64,000 nucleotides of DNA. Source: Dimorphilus gyrociliatus (taxonomy: Eukaryota; Annelida; Polychaeta; Dinophilidae). The notes beneath the pieces are model-generated. The model was not told the origin of the DNA, searched no databases, and saw nothing but the letters and a program-made list of their open reading frames with translations. The translations under genes were made by a program, and so were the position numbers. Numbering within the stretch: the first letter of the stretch is position 1; the number at the start of each line of letters is the position of its first letter. The stretch covers positions 4,161,404 through 4,225,403 of the forward strand of contig CAJFCJ010000007.1 of assembly GCA_904063045.1 (NCBI GenBank). Direction: 5' to 3'. Below are positions 36,570 through 55,300 of the stretch, piece after piece.

Positions 36570-37505
36570 ATGACCAATATTCTCCTTCAATTTTGTACAC
36601 TTATTGGAGGATTTCTTCTCCTTCTAGTTTTTATGGTCATACCATTAAAGGTGGTTCCTCTCTTCGCTTCAAAAAGATCAAAATGCTTTCAAAAAGCTCT
36701 GACTTGGATGAATTGTATCTCTGGTGGAGTATTTTTGGGAACCTGTTTTATTGCCTTATTACCAAACAATCAAGCATTTACTAGGAAAGCTTTGGAGGCA
36801 AAAAATATCAAAATTCACTATCCACTTTGCGAATTAATTCTTATGCTGGGATTTTTTATGGTTTTCATTTTGGAACAGTTTATGCACGCTTTCAAAACTG
36901 AAGAAACACCTACCACATCAAATGAAGAGACAGTAGAGGAGAACAACAGCGATGGTAGCGATGTTCAACTAATGCCATACAATCAAATTGGTCAACAACA
37001 CTCTCATTCTCATTCGCACATGTCGGGTTTATCTAGTGCCACAAATCTTAAAGGAATTATTTTGTATCTAGCCCTTAGTGTCCACTCAGTTTTCGAGGGG
37101 ATAGCTCTCGGCCTACAAAACGAAACCGACAAACTAGTGGATTTATTTATAGCTATTATCCTGCACGAATGCCTCGTTGCATTTGCCCTCGGTACGAATC
37201 TTATGAAAAAGAAATCTCCAAGATTTGTTGTTAAAGCAGCAATACTCTTTAGTTTAATGATACCCGTTGGTCAAGGAATAGGAATGATGATTGGAAACTT
37301 TAAGTCACCAAATGCAGATTTAGCGTCTGCAATTTTACAGACAATTGCAACGGGAACGTTTATTTATGTCGTTTTCTTTGATATTTTACCTGAAGAATTT
37401 TTTGAAAATCCGCAAGATACTCTTCAAAAGTGTTCATGCGTATTCCTAGGATTCGGTATAATTGCAGCTCTCCAAAGTATATTTGTGCACGATCACCTAG
37501 GATAA
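36570..37505 (+). CDS. ZIP zinc transporter, SLC39A1/2/3 group
   Basis: ZIP proteins move zinc and related metals into the cytosol. This is a single uninterrupted exon of 311 residues, the usual size for the ZIP1-3 group. Predicted helices include LIGGFLLLLVFMVIPLKVVP, WMNCISGGVFLGTCFIALLP, LCELILMLGFFMVFILEQF and, after the loop, helices 4 and 5 with the metal-site signatures HSVFEGIALGLQ and HECLVAFALGTNL. The loop between helices 3 and 4 has the His-rich QQHSHSHSHM that is thought to sense or collect metal. Three more helices follow (SLMIPVGQGIGMMIGN, ILQTIATGTFIYVVFFDILP and the last). The absence of introns is unusual here and could reflect a retrocopy origin, though the neighbouring SNRNP200 also has a large exon. 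Confidence 0.94.
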   Translation: MTNILLQFCTLIGGFLLLLVFMVIPLKVVPLFASKRSKCFQKALTWMNCISGGVFLGTCFIALLPNNQAFTRKALEAKNIKIHYPLCELILMLGFFMVFILEQFMHAFKTEETPTTSNEETVEENNSDGSDVQLMPYNQIGQQHSHSHSHMSGLSSATNLKGIILYLALSVHSVFEGIALGLQNETDKLVDLFIAIILHECLVAFALGTNLMKKKSPRFVVKAAILFSLMIPVGQGIGMMIGNFKSPNADLASAILQTIATGTFIYVVFFDILPEEFFENPQDTLQKCSCVFLGFGIIAALQSIFVHDHLG

Positions 37506-38028
37506 ATGAAGAATGTTCTAGTTTCATTTTTCTTTCCCTCTCTACTCTATTAATGATACTGTATAATTTATACAATATATATATATTAGTATATATATAT
37601 ATATATACAGTATATATATACATATTTGTATAAAATTTTGTGGTAATACTGCCTATATTATATAAAATATGTTCTCGTTTGAATAGTAATTTAATAAAAA
37701 ATATATAAAGGTCATGGCCACGGATTTAGTTAATGTTAACAGTTTTCTTGACAAAACGCTAATAAGATAAAAACGAAGAAAAAACAGCATAATTCTCATA
37801 TTAAACAATGGAATGAAAACAAATACAAACAAAAATTATAACATCAATTTACTGAGCATAAAATATCAATAGTAAGTAATAATAATGATAGTTAATACAA
37901 GTAGAATAGGTGGCTGCTTTTTTGCTAGGAGTTTCTTTAAACCTAAGACAATTTTATAACGTAAATAGAATGTTAAGTATTTAATTTCATTATTTTTTGG
38001 AGAGGTTAAACTTTTTTTTCTTTCAAGT
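37506..38028. other. Convergent 3' spacer with AT hairpin
   Basis: This holds the 3' ends of the ZIP gene and the TMEM145-like gene. At about 37575-37625 there is a run of TA dinucleotides forming a palindrome around ACAGTA. The small open frames on both strands here are artefacts of that repeat. Confidence 0.5.
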
Positions 38029-43485
<5,457 letters not shown>

Positions 43486-44428
43486 ATTTTCAATCACAAT
43501 TTCTTATCTATATTGTGCACTGGCATTTCCTAAGTCACGTGTCTTCGTTTCTACGGTAATTTTCAAACAAAACGAAACAAGTCGATATTTGAAGGCCTTA
43601 ATCTTTAATAAAAATAAAACTCGTATAGCTATGACTAAACGATTCGTGAATAAAATTCAGCATCATATAATTTTTCATTCAATTTTTAAGGGAAAAAAAT
43701 ACGCTAATAACTTTATTTGGCTTATTTTTTTTGCTATTAACTTATATAGCTGGAATAGAAAATCGTTCAAAATAAATAGGCCTAAACACGTCTTTGTTAC
43801 CCCTCTATTCCAATATACGTCAAGCTTTGTTTTTTTTTTTATCAATAATGTAACTGGAACCACGCAAAAAAATAGGAAATTAGCAGACGAATTATATTAA
43901 CGTAACCCTTAACAATTTTTCCGCATTAATATTTTCAACTTTTAACATAGACCTTTGTTATACTATTATTTGTATTTAACAGCTATTTACATGATTGAAA
44001 AAGGAAAAGGTATTGACGATTTTCTATACTAAAAAATCATCGGGAGTTTCATAAAGAACAAGAATAGAACTCTTTCTAAAAAAGAAGAAAATCGTAAATC
44101 AATTGATTGATGAATTCTCTGGTGTAATCAAAGCCTAATGATTGGATTTATTTATACGTGTAGGGCGTATTATTCGCGTTAAAAGAACTTAAGCCACATT
44201 GTATTGAATATAGTCTAAGCTCTTCTCGGAAAGCAGTCCCTAGATAATGATTATTCATGTTTTTCTTCCTGATTGTCATCCTGCCTTAATTATGACTATT
44301 GGTCATGAATTCTACATCGCCAAGTCTATTGGGTGTTCAATTGCACAGAATGAATTCTATGATAAACTACATATATTCAATGTAATATAACTAGTAAATT
44401 CGATGTTCCTGATAATAATTGTAAAAAG
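43486..44428. other. Upstream spacer of TMEM145-like gene
   Basis: An AT-rich interval holding the promoter of the minus-strand gene. A plus-strand frame stays open from 43427 to 43900 but opens without ATG, has low-complexity basic/aromatic composition, and overlaps the first TMEM145 exon antisense; it is not called. Confidence 0.4.
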
Positions 44429-44842
44429 TTATTTCATACACTTTCCAGAATTGAAAGGTTTACATATTAACCGTTCAACAAAAATTTGATGATCCTTGCT
44501 TCTAACTATATATTTAATATCAAGAAATGCTTCGTCACCTTTGTATGTTTTATCTTGTATTGAAATCTCTACGAAATCCTCTGTTGCGTTTTCAGGAACA
44601 CTTAACTGAACAAATGGACATTTTAATATCAACTTTTCATCATTTTGCCAATGTCTTTTCACTGGAGAGACAGGATTTTCCATTAGATCTTTCTCCAAAT
44701 CAAATACAATACTTTTAAAACCACCAACTGAGGATTCTGTTAGCTTTATGAATCTTAATGAATCTGGTGAGCAGGATAATCCGTCACTATTGTATCTGGG
44801 AATAGCAAATTCATAAACTGTATGGGCAAAATATTGTGACAA
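44429..44842 (-). CDS. Orphan open exon of unknown product
   Basis: A 414-bp minus-strand frame with protein-like composition in AT-rich DNA where stops are frequent. It contains FAIPRYNSDGLSCSPDSLRF, SSVGGFKSIVFDLEKDL, NDEKLILKCPFVQLSVPENA and a Cys-containing end CKPFNSGKCMK-stop. There is no ATG near its 5' end and an in-frame stop lies a few codons upstream, so it would need an upstream exon joined near 44855, where several weak AG acceptors occur. No upstream exon was recognised. It could be the last exon of a small gene, or a decayed gene. No family was recognised. Confidence 0.3.
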   Translation of the reverse strand: MSQYFAHTVYEFAIPRYNSDGLSCSPDSLRFIKLTESSVGGFKSIVFDLEKDLMENPVSPVKRHWQNDEKLILKCPFVQLSVPENATEDFVEISIQDKTYKGDEAFLDIKYIVRSKDHQIFVERLICKPFNSGKCMK

Positions 44843-46248
44843 AATATCCTTTACCAGGTCAAATGTAGCATCTTAACGAGAGTAACAAAAAGATCCTTTT
44901 AGCCGTCAATTGGCTGATTGCAGCTGAAAAAGATGAAAGCAATGATAATTTAGACTCTAGAAATGCATCTTTCTATTTTAAGTCACATAAGAGGTCAGAC
45001 GATAGCTTTTGAGAAACATTATTCATACGATTCATTTCATACTTGAAGATTGACAACTTTTTCTTCATCTGGTAGTAAGGCTTGCGAAAAGAACTAAATA
45101 CTATCATGCAACCTAAGCTAGGCGAAGGAAATAGTGAACTTTAGGTCGTAATTATATTTTTGCCAAAGAAAGAAAACCTCTTTAAGCCTTTCTAACTGAC
45201 ATATCACATGCACATCGTTCTCCATTGTGAATCTTTCAGGGCTTATGGGTAACTTTTTTCCATCTCCCAACTGGATTTTTCTTAAGTAAAATAATTGGAA
45301 ATTTTATTTAAAATTATACTTATTGAAATATAGATATATTTTTTATTATAACTTAAAAATCAAAGATATTTTTACCTTAAAAGAGCTATTATATAATTAG
45401 ACCAAAAGATGTCGCTAATTAAAAAAGAGTAAGGTTCAGTGGTCCTCTTCAAAATGGATGAGAAAAGCAGACAAAATTAAAACTTTTCCAACCATCCATG
45501 CTAATGTCATTACGAAATGTTCTCTAGATCTGTTGAACACGTGAACCCGTCCAGTTGACAGCACGTGCAACTTCAAGTTTTTACTACAACTAGTTTATTA
45601 AGATCGAAACTGTTATTTTATTAGTGAGGTAAGGAAAAATAATATATATAGCTAATTAATTCAAGGAAAAACTTAGAATTGAGCCTTAAAAAAGGATTTT
45701 TGTTTGGTGTATATCTAGACATGAAAGTTTAAATTTAATCGCATCTTTTTAGTTGTTTCTGAATATTTTCGTTACAAAATGCAAATATAATGCCTTTATC
45801 ATCAAAATTAGATCGCTTATATCATAATTTGCCAGAAAATTACTTTTCCGCCAAATAAAAGTAGTGCCGTTATTTTTCGCGGGCAAAAGCTTTTGTAGAA
45901 AAAATTGGCATTATCTTTCTAAATGAACTCAGAGATTTCAATAAAGGACATAGTGAAAAGAAAACAGCTTTAGCTGGATATAATTCGAATTGAAGTTGCA
46001 ATTATAATTGTCATATTATCGGCCTAACACGTGCTGAGACAACTGACTACTCAGACAGAAAGCGCAAATTTTTTGTTAAGGTATTTTCTGTATTGAGTAG
46101 CAAACATTACTTTCCTAAGTTGGTATTAGTATATATATAACGCTTTACTTTCTAAAAATTGCATTATATAATGTATGAAACTGAAATTTCATTTCATTCA
46201 TATTGAGTGCGTTGATATCTTGATCTTCAAAGATTGCTTCAAATCAAC
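44843..46248. other. 1.4 kb upstream of vasa without a recognised gene
   Basis: This presumably holds the vasa promoter and 5' UTR. No conserved coding exon was seen on either strand. A TATATATAACGC sequence near 46131 could be a TATA-like element about 115 bp before the start codon. Confidence 0.35.
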
Positions 46249-49046
46249 ATGAGTGACGATTGGGAAGAAACGCCTTCTGCTGAACATTTCTCATCACGTA
46301 AGTATATTAGTATAATAATTATTTTCAGACATTTGTAAACCCTTTTTTTTCAGACAATGATGACTCAGGTCGAAGTGGTGGCAGTGGTTTTGGAAGGTTT
46401 GAAGTTTATTTTACAATAAAAACTTTATATTAATTTATTTCACTTCTACAGCAGACCTTCTAGGAGAGAGCCTGAAAGGAATTCGAGAGGTGGCAATGGA
46501 TTTGGTAATGACGATGAATTTGACAGAGGTCGAAAACATCGGTAATAAAAAGTATATTGTTATTAAAAAACATTTCATAAAATGACTGAACCATTAACAG
46601 TTCAATGGAAGACGATTTTGATAGGAATAGAGGCCGCAGTGGATTTGGTGATAGGTTGGAAAATTAAAAATTTTTAATAATTACTACGATATTTCTAATT
46701 GTTATTTTGTAATACCTCAGAGGTCGTAATGATGATAATGGTTTTGGCAGAGGAGGATCTGGTAAAAATTTTAGGTCATACGACAGAGATGATGATTCGG
46801 GAAGAGGATTTGGAGACCGTGGCGGTAGTGGGTTCGGAGACCGTAGTGGTGATCGAGGCGGATTCGGAGACCGTGGCGGTGATCGGGGCGGTAGTGGTTT
46901 CGGAGACCATAGCGGTGATCGGGCTGGTAGCGGTTTCGGAGACCGTGGTGGCGACCGAGGCGGTAGCGGTTTCGGAGACCGTGGTGGTGACCGAGGCGGT
47001 AGTGGTTTTGGTGATCGTGGTGACCGAGGAGGTAATAGTTTTGGAGATCGGGGTGGCAGTGGTTTCAGAGATCGTGCTGGTGACCGAGGCGGTAGTGGTT
47101 TCGGAGACCGAGGCAGTGGCGGATTTGGAGACCGTGGTAATGACCGAGGCGGATTCGGAGACCGTGGTGACCGAGGCGGCAGCGGATTCGGGGACCGAAA
47201 TGGAGGTGGTTTCGGAGACCGTGGTGACAGAGGTTTTGGTGATCGTGGAAGTGACAGAGGAAGTGGTTTTGGTGATCGAGGCGGAAAAAGTGATGGTTTT
47301 GGTGACACAGGAGATGGATTTGATGATAATAAATATCATGGAGTTAATTCTGGTGGAAGAAAATGTTTCAAATGTCAGGAAGAAGGTCACCTTTCCAGAG
47401 ACTGTCCTAACCCCGAATTAGGTGGTGGAAGAGGGAATAGAGGTGGGAGAGGATTTGGAGGGAATGATAATGATGGCTTTGAGGAAGGACGATCTAACAA
47501 ATGCTTTAAATGCCAAGAAGAAGGACATATATCAAGGGATTGTCCCAATCCCTCTGCCGATCCTGAGCGAAAGAAACCTGTTACATATGAACCACCAGCG
47601 ATTAATGACGATGAACTGCTCGACGATCAAATGACAACAGGAATAAACTTTGATGCCTATCAGCGCATCCCCGTTAAGGTAACAGGGGATGACCTACCTG
47701 AAAGCTTAATAAAAGGAGTTGCTAGTTTCGAAGAAGCAGAATTATACGATAAATTTTTGAATAATGTGCGAGAAGTCGGGTATAAAAAACCAACTCCAAT
47801 TCAAAAGCATGCTATGCCAATAATCATGTCTGGAAGAGATATGATGGGTTGCGCTCAGACAGGATCAGGAAAATCAGCTGCTTTCATTTTACCTATTATT
47901 TCAATGATGATGAAATCTGGATTACAAGGAGGAAGTGAATATGCTGATATTCAAACACCACAAGCTCTTGTTGTATGTCCAACTCGGGAGTTGATAAACC
48001 AATTATATACAGAGGCAAGAAAGTTCTCGAAAGGTTCAAGACTGAAAGTTCAAGTAGCTTATGGAGGTACATCTGTCAGAGTCTGTAGCGAAAGAATCCG
48101 ATACGGAACAAATTTACTATGTGCTACACCTGGTCGATTGCTCGATATTATTTCGCGAAATTACATCTCACTTGAAAATTTAGAATTTTTAGTGCTTGAT
48201 GAAGCTGATATAATGTTGGATATGGGATTTAAAGATGACATAGATAAGATCGTGCGAGCATGCCCGGAGAAAGGTATCCGACAAACGCTGATGTTTAGCG
48301 CTACCTTCCCAAGATCAATTCAAGAAATGGCTTCAAGGTACCTGGCTGATGACTATGTATTTGTTGCAGTTGGTAAGATAATCCTTTGTTTTTCATTTTG
48401 TTTATAAGCCTAGATAATATCGTTATTTTCTTTAAAAATAGGGCGCATTGGGGGAGCATGTGAATTAGTCAAACAAGTCATTGTACAGTGTGACTCTTTG
48501 GAAAAAAGAGATAAATTGACTGAAATTTTGGAACAACGAAGTGACAGGGACAAAATTTTGATATTTGTCAAGATGAAACGAAATGCCGATTTTCTTGCTT
48601 CTCTCCTGTCCCAAAAAGACTTTCCAACTACGTCTATTCACGGTGATCGAGAACAATTTCAACGAGAGGAAGCTTTAAGAAATTTTAAATCGGGTAGTCG
48701 TCCAATTATGGTAGCAACATCGGTAGCTGCAAGAGGCTTGGATATTCCAGGAGTGACTCATGTAATCAACTATGACTTACCCACTGAAATTGATGAATAC
48801 GTCCATAGAATCGGACGTACAGGTAGATGCGGTCACGAAGGAAAATCAACTAGCTTTTATTCCCCTGGTGAAGATTCAAGACTTGCCGAAAGTCTAGTCA
48901 GCATTCTAGCCGAAGCTAATCAAGAAGTTCCACCGTTTTTGGAGAGCGCTCGCGGATATGGTGGTGGACGAGAATCTGAAGGAATATATGGCGGAACCGA
49001 CAATCGTAGGAACGATCGTCATGAAATCCAAGAAGAAGAGTGGTAA
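46249..49046 (+). CDS. DDX4: Vasa, DEAD-box RNA helicase (DDX4)
   Basis: Vasa is a germline and multipotent-cell RNA helicase acting in germ granules and the piRNA pathway. Small 5' exons ([27 protein letters not shown] and others) lead into a long exon ending at 48372, then 48442-49046. The N-terminal region holds about 20 GFGDRGG-type repeats, likely RGG-like RNA-binding and arginine methylation sites. Two CCHC knuckles follow, [14 protein letters not shown] and [14 protein letters not shown]. The helicase core has the Q motif ([16 protein letters not shown]), [38 protein letters not shown] and HRIGRTGR. The acidic tail ends QEEEW. The zinc knuckles are typical of lophotrochozoan and cnidarian Vasa and argue against PL10/DDX3. 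Confidence 0.96.
46806..47300 (+). repeat. GFGDRGG coding repeat in vasa
   Basis: Degenerate tandem repeats of about 24-48 bp, with the core TTCGGAGACCG and GACCGAGGCGG. This is the most GC-rich stretch in the window. The two other frames on either strand are also open here, giving long spurious Val/Glu- or Pro/Ser-rich frames. Confidence 0.85.
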
Positions 49047-49372
49047 GCTGACAAGAAAAGGACATTCAGTCAAGATTTTGTATTACCATTTTTTTAACAT
49101 TTGAACTTTTGAATACACAAAAGTAAAAACTGGTATATTTGTTACTGAGTGTTTTACCAAAACATTCCTAGAGACGCCGTATGACAACAAATCGACGAGA
49201 TTCTTATTTTCCTCTTCAATCAAATTTTCTTATTGAAAACATGATAAATTGTTATTAAAAGATATAACTTAGTAAAAATTAATCGTTTTAAAAGTTTTTG
49301 CAAGAGCAAGTTTGAACAAGTCAACGTTGTCTGCTGTAACTTGTAAAGCGGATCCGAAAATTTGTTACAATA
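49047..49372. other. Spacer between vasa and RPGRIP1L
   Basis: 326 bp containing the vasa 3' UTR and the RPGRIP1L promoter. No other feature seen. Confidence 0.4.
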
Positions 49373-52300
49373 ATGGATAATATTCCAACACTCGGTACGA
49401 GTAATAGGAGAAAGTTCTCAACGAAGGAGAATGGTGATAATAGCGAAATTCAATTTAGATTGCTATTTTATAAAAAACTTTATAATTGTATAGAAACGAC
49501 GAAGAAAATTGCAGCTACTAAGTCAAATATATCGAAATGGTCACGGGATGAATTAGAAGATAGGTACCTCCGTATGTACGAAGAGGATATTATGCTTAAG
49601 AAGCATGCAAGAAAACAAGAAGACAGGATTAAGCAGTAAATTTATATAATAATCTATAGTAACTTACTCATTGATCTAGAGTAATTTATGCAATAACTTA
49701 TATATCATATACAAAAGTATTCTATATGTCTCTGAGGATTGTGCATAAAGTCTTCAAAATTACAGATTGGAAACGAAGCTATCCAAACTCAAGAAACAGC
49801 TAATAACTAGTGGAACAAGTAAGATGAACAAATTCTATGAAGAATACAGAGAATTACTTTATATTTAAATTTAATATTTAGCTCAGGACTTGTCAAAAAC
49901 GAAAGGCCGAGATCTCGAATTAGAAGAAAGGTTGGATGAATATCATACAAAGATATATGACTTAGAAAAGGCTAATAACATTCTAAAAGAGAAGGTATTA
50001 AGAATGATAAATCATTATAAAACTTATTTTATTATATAACTTTTAATTTTTTTAAGTTGATGGTTGCCAAACAACAGTTAAATGCTCAACCCAAAAGACC
50101 AACACCGTATACGCACGTATCGTCACGGATAAATACGGTGCAGATATTTATAGCCTACACCATCTCTTTTTAATTTTAAATATTACTGACAACAGGGAAT
50201 TGTCAAACAAGAAAATCGTATGTCTAAAAGTTTAAGAGTAACGGGACCCTCTTCTCCTGGTAAACCCTTTGAAAAATATCCTCGATACGGTCATAGTTTA
50301 TTGGAGGAGAGTCGTGCTGAAATAAATCGATTGTAAGAAATTACTGTAGCTATCGTTTATTATTTTCACAACGATTTTATATAATCTAAACAGAGAGAGA
50401 GTTATTGAAGAGCTTAATGAACAGTTGAATATAACCGATCAGCATTTGGAACAAGAGAGAGAAAGAGTAGGCCTTAAGTTCTGTACCTTAAATTTCTACT
50501 AACCTTCTCAAATTATAATTTATAGTATCGTATTAGAGAAATGGAATTTGAAGAGGACTTAAATAAGATAAAACAACAAATGAGTGAAGGACAGAGGGTA
50601 GCCATACAGGAAAATATTGATATTATCAAACTGAAAAGGGACGTTAAGGAAAAATCCACCAATTTAATATCGTTACAATCTAAATATTCAAATGTTGAGG
50701 AGGTAAAGACAAAATAAATCATATATATACATATATATAGAAAAAGTCATAGTATTCGTATTTATTTTAATGTTTATTACTATAGCAATTTCGAATGGCA
50801 ACTGCAGCTCGACAAAAGCTTATTGATGAATTGGAAGCTATCGGTGTTAAATTCAAATCGGAGCAGAATAGAAACTTGGCATTAGAACAAGAATTAAAGG
50901 AGACTCATGCATCACAAAGAAGAATAGTTGAGGTAAATATATTTAAAACTACAAAAATTCACATTTGTTTATGAGGTTTTTCCGTAGTTACAAGAGAGAA
51001 CTAAAGATTTGGAAAACGAATGTGCCATATTGAAAGATAGCAATGAAAAGTTAGTTAACAGTGCCTTTGATATGGAAAGAGAAAGAGACTGGCGCAGCAG
51101 AGAAAAAGCTCTCAAAGTTCAAATTGCTCAGCTAGAGGCAACTTTGAAAGCTGATGTTGGAGAAAAAGGTTCCATATTAGATAAATTAACAGAAGAAAGA
51201 GGTATAGATAAACCATTTTGCTTATTCGAAAATATAAAGTGATTTTGACCAAATTTTTTCATCAGAAAAAAAAGATAAAATGGAAGAAGAACATAAAGAC
51301 CTTCGTATTAACTACTTCAAATTAAAACACGAAAACGACGATTTACAGCAAAAAATGAAGTTTTTCACAAAAGAGTCTGCAGTTGATATGCAAGAAATAG
51401 AAGAAGCTCTTATTCTTGTAAAACGACGAAAGGAGAAGGAAAATCAAGAATTAGACTTTTTACATAAAGTTGATGATGAGAGATCTTCAGATATACAGAG
51501 ATCTTTGGAAGAATTAAACGCTCAACATGCTGATACAATAAATGAATTGGAAAAGACTCGAAATATGCTAATTGTACAACATAAGATTAATAAGGATTAT
51601 CAGCAGGAAGCTGTAGCTTGTCGAAGTAAATTAGATGAAACTAGGCAAGATTACGAATCAAGGTTGGAAGAGTACGCCCAACTTTTGGATATTCGTGCAG
51701 CTAGAATAAAGGTTGGCCAATGTAACCAAAAATACAGTATATATTATTATAATCCTGTTATTTCTTTCAGAAACTCGAAGCACAACTAAGAGATGTCGCT
51801 TATGGAACTAGGAGATATACAGTAAAGAAAGACTTAGACGTAAGATAATACATGCACATCTAAATATAATGAAACTAACTTGTTTATTCATTTTTTTACG
51901 CAGGAGGATGAAGACATGATCATAGATGATGCTATTGAATTGGAACGTGGACATAACATGTTTGAAATACATATAAAACGGGTTGTTCTAACTCCAGAAG
52001 CAATTGAAATGATTGAAGATGATGAAGCATCTGTATTTTGTACTTACGATTTTTATGAGTTCGAAACTCAAGCGACTCCAGTTTTGAGAGCTCCAAAGTA
52101 AATATCTTAACTATAAATGAAATATCTTCTTTTTCTAGCACATCTTTTTATACAGGCCAGAGTTTGAATTTACATCTCAGTACATTGTAAAAACTGATGA
52201 TTTCTTCCTGTATTACCTGCAAAAAGAATGTTTGATTGTTGAATTACATCATTCAATGGGCACTGATTATCAAACAGTCGCCGTTGCCAAAATTAAACTA

Positions 52301-55300
52301 TCAGATTTACTAGAGAAGCATGATGGAAAATTGCATAAGTCAGTTCATTTAACTGCCTCTATGCCAGGTGAAGACGCTATTAGTTTTGGAATAGTTGAAT
52401 TCTGGATGAGACTGAGAGTTCCTTTAGAGGAGGCCTTCAATCTATACAAGCAACGTATAAAATCTAAGGGATATATAGCATCCAATATAGAATCAGCCGG
52501 ACAAGCTTTGAAAGCAATGGATGACGAAGCTGCGGAGAGGGAAGCTGCTGATAACATAAACGTTCTAACCGTTAAAATAAAACATGGATCAAAAATTTTT
52601 GCTCGTTGCGAAGGAGTTCAGCCTTCCTCATTCGTTGTCTATAAATTCTTTGATTTTCCCGATCACGATACTAGTATTGTTACGGCTTCTAACGATCCTC
52701 AATTTAATGACAATAAGTCTTATCCTATTACAATGACAAGCGATATGGATTCCTACCTGAGAAAATCCAATTTGAGCTGTTACATTTTTGACGAAACAGA
52801 CCCTGAAGAAACAGAATATTTGGGAATAGCTAAAATTCCATTGTTGCCTTTGGCTAATGACAAACCTATTCAGGGAATATTTGAGATTATCAAGGTAAAA
52901 ATCTTTTTCCTCCCTCTTTATGTTACATTTTTCTGTTCGAACAACAATAGAAAGATGGCTCTACTAATGGTTATCTAGATGTTAGTCTTAAGTGGAGAAA
53001 TGCATATTTCCCGCCAAAAGGAGTTACAGTATCTAAGGTAAATTTATAAATATACTGAATGCTTTCTTCGTTGAAACGATCAAGTAACTTTTCTTTGTGC
53101 TGCAGGATGAATCGAATGAAAATCTTACACTTTTGCCGGGTGAAAAAGATGAACTAGAGAAAAGAACATCAGCAAAGGAAAAGGAAGACGCAATGTTAAA
53201 AGAAAAACTTACGCCCATAGTAGCGTCAAACGAACCGGTCAAGCATAGACCAAAACCTCCACCCGTAGCCGTAATATTTTAAATAGAAAAGTAAAAAAAT
53301 GTATACATAAACATATATAATTTATAGGCCAAGTCTACCAGTGACTCGGTACAACACTCAATTATGACAAGTTCTATTCAGGAGGAATCAGAGCCGGATA
53401 CTGAGCCACCAACTCCCAGACCAGGTAGCTATGACTTCCATATTATGATATAAAATCTTTTCTAACTGTGATAAACTTTTAAAATTATACTTAAATATAT
53501 AAAAGCACAAAGGAAAAATTTACCACTAGTCACCGTTGAGCACGTGGCCGAAACAGGTATTTTTTTGTTGATAACCCATCTAAACTCCAACAAAATGCTA
53601 TGGCGCACAAACTAGAAGAATAAAACACATATGCTAAAAGTTAACAAAAACAACTAAAAGACATCTATCAAAGCTTCGTATTTTCACTAAATTTAAGTCT
53701 ATTTTTTAACTTTCAATTAAATTGAAAAAGAGACAAACGAGAGAAAAACGAGGAAATAATTTGAATAATAATTTTTATTAATAAGTCTATTTTGCCTTCT
53801 ATTGGATATAAACCATTCTTTTTTAACTTTTCTATGAAAAAGAGACTGATTTTTATTAATTCTACTACGGAGATGATTCTCACCTTTAATCTTCTTAAAA
53901 TATTTTTATTGTGCTCGTAAATGTGTTACTTATCTTTTTTAATAAGATTGATGTCTAAGAAACAAAAAGAACTATATTGTCTTGCATGAAAATTGAATTC
54001 TCAACAATTCCCTTTGATTAAGTTATGCATTTTTCCAAAAAAGATGCTAGCAAACGATTAATAAACGAACAAGAAGAATACGAAGAGGAAGAAGAGCGCG
54101 AGGAGAGTGAGGAAGATGAGGAGCAGTATAATAGGGAACAATATTATGATGAAAACGAAAGTATTGAGGAGAAAGGTTCGATGTTGCAATAATTGAATCT
54201 TGAACTGAACTCTTGCCTTGTGGTTTCCTTTTTAATTCTTAGCTCTAATATTTTCAAGAATTCCAGACAGAAAAAACCTTTTTCCTCCATTCTTATTCCT
54301 TAAAAAAGGATATTCTCTAAATAGCAGTCTAAATGTCTTAGTACTTTTGAATGAACAAATAACTAAAATTAACAATATTCACCGAGAATGCTTAGATGTA
54401 ACTAATTGTAAACATATGTATTGCATGAATTTCTCTTTAAAGGGTTTAATTAGATAAGAGAAAATATATTAACTGTTTGTCTTTAACTTACTTTGCAGTT
54501 TCTAAAATTCGATCGGAATATGAAGAGGACAAAAATGAAACAACATCACAAGTTTCAGACGTATCGGATATGGTTGGTTTTATGTTTTAATATGACTTGC
54601 TTAAAGATCAGATATTTTCAGCGAAGAGAAGCTCCAAGAGATGAGCCTCAACCTATAACTCCTCATGATAGTGATGTTGATGAAGAGAAATCATCCGGTC
54701 GTTCAACAGCTGGCGAAGACAGTGATGCTGTTGTTATACCAAAACACACAGAGCAAATTGTTGATAACGTCACAATAGCTATTGGAGAATTGAGTCTTTG
54801 TGAGGAATCACCTCTATTAGAAGATAACAGCGTTACCGACCTATATGTTGCCTATCAATTCCTTGGAATTGATCCAAAGGAGACTGAAACACCTTACAGT
54901 CTAAATAAACCAACAGAAGCTAATAAACCAATCAGTTTTAATTTTGAACGAAGTAATTTATGAAATTTATCTAACATACTTCAACATATATTTAATTATT
55001 TTCTCCATTTTCAGGCTTTGATGTCGACTATGAGTATAATCAAAAGAAACGAAGATACCTAGCTAGCATGCTTCTTCCAGAAGATGCAGATAAGGGAAGG
55101 TAAGATAATGGTCTAACTTAAGATTTTCATAGTAAATCGAATATCATATCGTTTATAACTTTGTAAAAATTTTTCCAGAATAAGATTTATGATTGTTTCC
55201 GAACCACAAGATGAAGAGGCTGATTGTGAAGATGTCGGAATTGCTTTTGTGTCTTGCATAGATATTCTAGAGAAACAGTGTGATGTGATAGATGAAGATA

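Noticed and set aside
37360-37633. Small frames rich in YIYIYT on both strands
   Set aside because: Artefacts of the TA-rich palindrome downstream of the ZIP gene.
46664-47421. Long Pro/Ser- and Val/Glu-rich frames overlapping vasa on both strands
   Set aside because: The GC-rich GFGDRGG repeat keeps several frames open; the vasa frame joins in phase to its other exons and to the zinc knuckles.
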